Below, piece after piece: positions 60,035-64,000 of a stretch of 64,000 nt of DNA (positions within the stretch are counted from its first letter, which is position 1; every line of letters starts with the position of its first letter). The position numbers and the translations under genes were made by a program. The stretch lies in assembly GCF_003610535.1 (NCBI RefSeq), contig NZ_RAPN01000005.1, positions 124,001 to 188,000 on the forward strand, read 5' to 3'. Origin of the DNA: Mangrovibacterium diazotrophicum (GTDB lineage Bacteria > Bacteroidota > Bacteroidia > Bacteroidales > Prolixibacteraceae). A model generated the notes under the pieces. That model did no database searches, was not told the origin of the DNA, and was given only the letters and a program-made list of their open reading frames with translations.

Positions 60035-61561
60035 TTATTTGATCATATCGACTCCCCGATTTCGTTGATCCAGAAAGCGCGAAGCAACATTCAACGGACG
60101 AAGCGTTCCCTTTTTCTTATACTGATGTGCTTCCATCCGCCCCAGGATACTCGACAGAATCCGAACGGTCTCAACAATATGATCGCCCTTGTTCAGCATC
60201 ACACATTCGGAACGAGCCGACATCGACGCATCAGTAATTTCGGCACGGGTTGCAATTCCTTCTTTCGCCAGGTGCTCAAAAACCTGTGTGGCCCAAATAT
60301 TTGGGATGAAAGCTGCCTCACAAAGCCACAACAACATTTCCTGCACTTCCGAAATCCGCTCCGGTCCCAACTCAACAGCCAGATCGCCACGGGCAATCAT
60401 CAGCCCGATATTTGGACTCCGCATCGCTGTCAAAATAAGTTCCGGCACATTGCTGAACGCTTCTTCATTTTCAATTTTCAGCACCACGCCAATATCTTCC
60501 CGACCGTGTTCTTTCAGTTTTTGCTGAAGAAATTCAACATCGGCGGCAGTTCGTACAAACGAGTAGCCCAACAAATCAGCATGTTTCAGGATGAAGGGGA
60601 GATTTTCAAGGTCTTCATCCGGCAGCGACGGCAGGTTCAACTTGGTATCCGGCAAATTAATTCCTTTCTCTGCCTTCAGTTTCGTTCCGCCAACTTTCGC
60701 TTTTACGATTTTCACCAAAAACGAATCCGGCAGAACAGCTTCAATCATTCCGCCAATCTTTCCGTCGTCAAACCAAATTCGTTCGCCAACTTTCACATCA
60801 GCAACTACCGAAGCGATTGAAATCACAACACTCGCTTTTTCGGATCCAAAAACCATATCGTTTCGCTCGGCGACGTCAACACGCAAGTAATCTCCGGCCT
60901 CCAGTCGAACGAAATCTTTCGAGCCTGCATTTTCGCCCAAGCGGACGATCTGCTCCGTACGTAACTTGGGTCCGGGAAGATCCATATAAACTTTGCAATC
61001 GCGCTTGGTCTCCACTGCAATTTCGCGAACATTTGCAGCCATTCGGGCCCATTCGGTTTGCGAATCGTGACTACAGTTTATCCGGGCATTTTCCATCCCC
61101 GCATCCATCAGGTCACGAATCAGCTGCTTATCTTCGGCAGCCGATGTTGGCAGCGTTACCATGATTCGGGTATGAAAGGGTTGGTTCGACTTGCCCAAAA
61201 GCCGATCGGTGTTTTCATCCAAAACATGAAGACTCTTGAAATAATTGACCGGATGTTCGCCAAGCCCAAAGCGCCCCTGAAAGGACTGCCCAACGTACAA
61301 ATGAAGAAAATACAGGATATTTTCGATATTGGCCAACACATAACGTTCGGAGTGACCGATTGACGACAAGCCCAGCGCCGACAACTCCTCCTGAATGGGG
61401 CGCAACTCGAAAGTTCGTAGCCGCAGGTAGCGGACAAAGTTCCGGGCCGAGTAATGATAATTCGGGTGAACGGAATCAATCAGTGGCTTGTATTCTGTTT
61501 CACAAGCTAAAATTGACTCTCTTATTTTCAGCAATTGATCGATTAATTCTTCTATTGTCAT
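60035..61561 (-). CDS. Pyruvate-kinase-like protein with N-terminal extension
   Basis: A 508-residue protein. Residues about 130-475 fit the barrel and B domain of pyruvate kinase (HTRIMVTLPTSAAED, DLPGPKLRTEQIV, VVLKIENEEAFSN, MIARGDLAVELGPE). Residues 1-125 are an extra, mostly helical part with YSARNFVRYLRLRTFELRP, unlike normal kinases. The C-terminal domain is missing. The catalytic Lys-Glu of KIENEEA and the GDLAVE motif are kept, but the usual SGETA near the end is replaced by NKGDH. It could be a distinct PEP or nucleotide enzyme. It is the first gene of a two-gene unit with an MFS transporter. Confidence 0.75.
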   Translation of the reverse strand: MTIEELIDQLLKIRESILACETEYKPLIDSVHPNYHYSARNFVRYLRLRTFELRPIQEELSALGLSSIGHSERYVLANIENILYFLHLYVGQSFQGRFGLGEHPVNYFKSLHVLDENTDRLLGKSNQPFHTRIMVTLPTSAAEDKQLIRDLMDAGMENARINCSHDSQTEWARMAANVREIAVETKRDCKVYMDLPGPKLRTEQIVRLGENAGSKDFVRLEAGDYLRVDVAERNDMVFGSEKASVVISIASVVADVKVGERIWFDDGKIGGMIEAVLPDSFLVKIVKAKVGGTKLKAEKGINLPDTKLNLPSLPDEDLENLPFILKHADLLGYSFVRTAADVEFLQQKLKEHGREDIGVVLKIENEEAFSNVPELILTAMRSPNIGLMIARGDLAVELGPERISEVQEMLLWLCEAAFIPNIWATQVFEHLAKEGIATRAEITDASMSARSECVMLNKGDHIVETVRILSSILGRMEAHQYKKKGTLRPLNVASRFLDQRNRGVDMIK

Positions 61562-61658
61562 AGCATCACAGTGTTCTCAACCAAAGATAAACACATTGTT
61601 CTGCTTTTAACAAAAAGTCGAAATAAATTGCTTTTGCTCCGGAAACCTAAAAATGAAA

Positions 61659-61700
61659 GCAGGTTGCCGATCTTTAAAAAATCGACAACCTGCCTGCCTA
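61659..61700 (-). terminator. Terminator of the CBM48-like gene
   Basis: On the minus strand GCAGGTTG pairs with CAACCTGC, with an outer/inner extension CGAT/ATCGG-like, and is followed by AT-rich sequence containing TTTTC. It lies 25 bp after the stop of the gene at 61720. Confidence 0.7.
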
Positions 61701-61719
61701 TTATCTAAGTCTGTTTATC

Positions 61720-62025
61720 TTACACGCTTAAAACACTGTTTTCGCCACCAAAGCTGTTAGCTGCGTAGCCGTCTGCTTCAGGGTCGTTATACCAGTCTTG
61801 CCCGCCAACCAGGTAACGGAACTCATAGGTTTTACCGGATTCTATTTCAACAACACCGGTAAATTCACCACTTTTCAATTTATTCAGCGGGGTTTCAATC
61901 GGATCCCAATTATTGAAATCTCCAACAACAGTAACTGTATCTGCCCCGGCGGCCATCTCTTTTGACACACGGAATGTAACCTTACAAACCGGCTTTGATT
62001 TTAACATTTGTTTCTTTAGACTCAT
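61720..62025 (-). CDS. Stand-alone CBM48-like (isoamylase N-terminal) domain protein
   Basis: A 101-residue cytosolic protein made of one beta-sandwich: VTFRVSKEMAAGADTVTVVGDFNNWD (the CBM48/E-set opening, with the GDFNNWD carbohydrate-binding strand), then FTGVVEIESGKTYEFRYLVGGQDWYNDPEADGYAAN. In larger proteins this domain sits beside glycogen-active catalytic domains or AMPK beta subunits. Here it is alone and monocistronic. It may bind glycogen or be a protein-interaction module; inference only. Confidence 0.87.
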   Translation of the reverse strand: MSLKKQMLKSKPVCKVTFRVSKEMAAGADTVTVVGDFNNWDPIETPLNKLKSGEFTGVVEIESGKTYEFRYLVGGQDWYNDPEADGYAANSFGGENSVLSV

Positions 62026-62438
62026 ACCAATAACAATTTTCTATTAACGTAATCACTTGATTTTAAAAACTAAAAATAGAATACTCAAAAAGATATCGGT
62101 TTTCATTTTCTTTCAAAACAGTCATTTGTTCGCAATAACTTAATATTTCCCTACTTTTCAGTAAATCATTCAGGATGTTATTGTTAACGCGACAATATAA
62201 AATAGTGCAAACCTGATCATTTTCCGGAGCGAAGCGATTACTGCCTGCAGCTTTTAGATGAGCTCCACCGATTTAAGTCATATTTTTCAACACCTAGTCT
62301 ACGCAGTTTTTTCTATCTTTGCGCCTCAGTTTTAAGTGGTAACATGAATGGTGAAAAATGTCACCGCCAAAAAACCACAACTAACATTGTTTAACACAAA
62401 GGTCGGCGACCTTAAAATGCTTTTAACCAACCAATACC
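62026..62438. other. Gene-free region between the CBM48-like gene and leuS
   Basis: This 413-bp divergent gap is AT-rich on its left half and holds the leuS -7 box at 62314. No gene is seen. The 117-nt leader of leuS downstream of that box is long enough to hold a regulatory RNA, but no T-box or leader peptide was recognised. Confidence 0.45.
62314..62321 (+). promoter_or_regulatory. Bacteroidota -7 box before leuS
   Basis: TATCTTTG is an exact TAnnTTTG match, giving a leader of roughly 110 nt before the leuS ATG at 62439. A -33 TTTG is not evident. Confidence 0.5.
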
Positions 62439-64000
62439 ATGGAATACAAATTCTGGGACATTGAGCCGAAATGGCAAGCTTACTGGGAGGAGAACAAAAC
62501 CTTCAAGACGGAAAACGATTTTTCGAAACCGAAATATTATATCCTCGACATGTTCCCTTATCCGTCAGGTGCCGGGCTACACGTTGGACACCCCGAAGGT
62601 TACACAGCAACCGACATCATCAGCCGTTACAAACGCATGAAAGGGTTCAACGTGCTTCACCCCATGGGGTGGGATGCGTTTGGTTTGCCGGCCGAGCAAT
62701 ATGCCATTCAAACGGGAACGCACCCTTCGATTACAACCCAGAAAAACTGCGACAACTTCCGTCGCCAGATTAAAACCCTGGGATTGAGTTACGACTGGGA
62801 TCGCGAGATTAACACAACCGATCCGAAATATTTCAAATGGACACAGTGGATCTTCACCAAACTGTACAATACGTATTTTGATGCAGAACAAGGAAAAGGT
62901 CGCCCAATTAGCGAACTGCCAATTCCGGCTGAAGTAAAAGCTGAAGGTGACGCTGCTGTTAACCAATACATCAGCAAAAAACGTTTGGCCTACTACGATA
63001 ATGCCCAGGTTTGGTGGTGTCCGAACTGTAAAACAGTTTGTGCCAACGAAGAAGTGTTGACCGACGGATCGCACGAAAAATGTGGACACCAAGTGAATCG
63101 CAAAAACCTGAAACAATGGCTGCTTCGCATTCCTCACTACGCGCAACGTTTGTTGGAAGGTTTGGATGAACTGGACTGGCCGGAAGGTGTAAAAGACATG
63201 CAGAAAAACTGGATTGGTAAATCGACCGGTGCGGAAGTTGACTTCGCATTGGAAGGCATCAACCAAAAGCTGCGCGTGTACACCACTCGTCCTGACACGC
63301 TGTTCGGAGCAACTTACATGGTTATTTCGCCGGAACACCCAATGATGAGCGAAATAGTAACCGCCGATAAAAAAGAAGAAGTTGAAAAGTACATTCAGGC
63401 TGCTGCTTTGAAATCAGACCTGGACCGTACCGAGCTGAATAAAGATAAAACCGGTGTATTTACCGGCCGCTACGCCACCAACCCGATCAACGGAAAACAA
63501 ATTCCGGTTTGGGTGGCCGACTACGTGTTGATGGGTTACGGAACCGGAGCCATCATGGCTGTTCCGGCGCACGACACCCGCGACTTCGAGTTTGCTGAAA
63601 AATTCGAAATTCCAATCATCTGTATCCTCGATCCGAAAGATGCGGAAGCTGAATTGCGCGATCAGGTTTTGGCCGGCAAAGCCTGCTGGACCGAAGATGG
63701 CGCCTACATTAACTCAGCCAGCGCCGAAACCGGTATCGACATCAACGGACTCAACAAAAAAGAAGGGATCGCGAGAGTGATTGGCTGGTTGGAAGAACAA
63801 GGAATTGGTAAAGCAACTGTCAACTTCAAACTGCGCGACTGGTTGTTCAGCCGCCAACGTTATTGGGGCGAGCCGTTCCCGGTTATCCACTGGGAAGATG
63901 GCGAGATTGAACTGGTAGATGAAGATCTTCCGGTAACCTTGCCTGAACTGGAAAAATTTGAACCGGGTGAGGGTGGTGAATCTCCGTTGGCCAACGCCGG
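62439..64000 (+). CDS. leuS: Leucyl-tRNA synthetase, 5' part (runs off the window)
   Basis: The first 520 codons of a class I leucyl-tRNA synthetase. It opens with [18 protein letters not shown], then the HIGH motif as HVGHPEGY in [16 protein letters not shown], a zinc-binding insert with [13 protein letters not shown] and CGHQ, and the editing (CP1) domain with the Thr-rich [21 protein letters not shown]. The reading frame is open to the end of the window. The start at 62439 is chosen because it precedes the family's first conserved helix. The KMSKS motif lies beyond the window. Confidence 0.97.
   Translation, partial: MEYKFWDIEPKWQAYWEENKTFKTENDFSKPKYYILDMFPYPSGAGLHVGHPEGYTATDIISRYKRMKGFNVLHPMGWDAFGLPAEQYAIQTGTHPSITTQKNCDNFRRQIKTLGLSYDWDREINTTDPKYFKWTQWIFTKLYNTYFDAEQGKGRPISELPIPAEVKAEGDAAVNQYISKKRLAYYDNAQVWWCPNCKTVCANEEVLTDGSHEKCGHQVNRKNLKQWLLRIPHYAQRLLEGLDELDWPEGVKDMQKNWIGKSTGAEVDFALEGINQKLRVYTTRPDTLFGATYMVISPEHPMMSEIVTADKKEEVEKYIQAAALKSDLDRTELNKDKTGVFTGRYATNPINGKQIPVWVADYVLMGYGTGAIMAVPAHDTRDFEFAEKFEIPIICILDPKDAEAELRDQVLAGKACWTEDGAYINSASAETGIDINGLNKKEGIARVIGWLEEQGIGKATVNFKLRDWLFSRQRYWGEPFPVIHWEDGEIELVDEDLPVTLPELEKFEPGEGGESPLANA

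Noticed and set aside
62341-62773. Plus-strand reading frame overlapping the beginning of leuS
   Set aside because: It is in another frame than leuS, which shows the HIGH motif and family opening; this frame has no domain.

Overview
The window is a 64 kb stretch of a chromosome from a member of the Bacteroidota. The class Bacteroidia, and probably the order Marinilabiliales (Prolixibacteraceae-like), is my inference. Supporting signs are -7 boxes of the TAnnTTTG type, weak Shine-Dalgarno sequences, GldH-less but typical Bacteroidota families (a PlsC-like/GNAT pair of the GlsA/GlsB type, a long PurF paralogue, an ExbB-X-ExbD-ExbD operon, secreted GH43 and GH28 lipoproteins) and a dcw cluster that ends in yqeY. 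Coding density is high and almost everything is housekeeping. No prophage, insertion sequence, CRISPR array or conjugative module is visible.

Layout: 0-3.4 kb holds a GH43 lipoprotein, a periplasmic trypsin-like protease and a NagB/6-phosphogluconolactonase-fold protein with a degraded active site. 3.6-7.3 kb is an AT-rich accessory island of six small secreted or membrane proteins, all on the minus strand; several are followed within about 10-25 bp by an imperfect palindrome, and one palindrome family occurs twice (4232-4312 and 5636-5708). This gene-plus-palindrome layout resembles an integron cassette array, although no integrase is in view. 7.5-8.5 kb is an NmrA-like reductase.

8.6-25.9 kb is the complete minus-strand division and cell-wall operon: mraZ, rsmH, ftsL, ftsI, murE, mraY, murD, ftsW, murG, murC, ftsQ, ftsA, two adjacent ftsZ genes and yqeY. 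Three AAAGTG boxes at exact 10-bp spacing precede mraZ and match the known style of MraZ operators. murF and ddl are absent from the cluster. The two FtsZ proteins align without gaps through the GTPase core but have entirely different tails.

26.2-36.2 kb carries lipid N- and O-acyltransferases, a PurF-like amidotransferase, a SPOR protein, small redox and metal proteins, a ferritin-VIT1 fusion, an AlbA_2 protein, alkaline phosphatase and MntP. 36.2-48.1 kb carries a 7TM histidine kinase, an RhlE-type helicase, DprA, AroB, AroA, a GH28 lipoprotein, TadA, AspRS and a cupin. 48.2-55.7 kb is the ExbB/ExbD energising operon, tRNA-Ser(GGA), asparaginase, TatD and two tandem glutamate dehydrogenases. 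56-64 kb carries a CPBP membrane protein, cyclophilin, an EamA transporter, rhodanese, an MFS transporter, an unusual pyruvate-kinase-like protein, a stand-alone CBM48-like domain and the 5' part of leuS, which runs off the end.

A recurring oddity is degenerate 7-bp tandem repeats in intergenic gaps (9.1-9.2, 39.4-39.6 and 42.35 kb).
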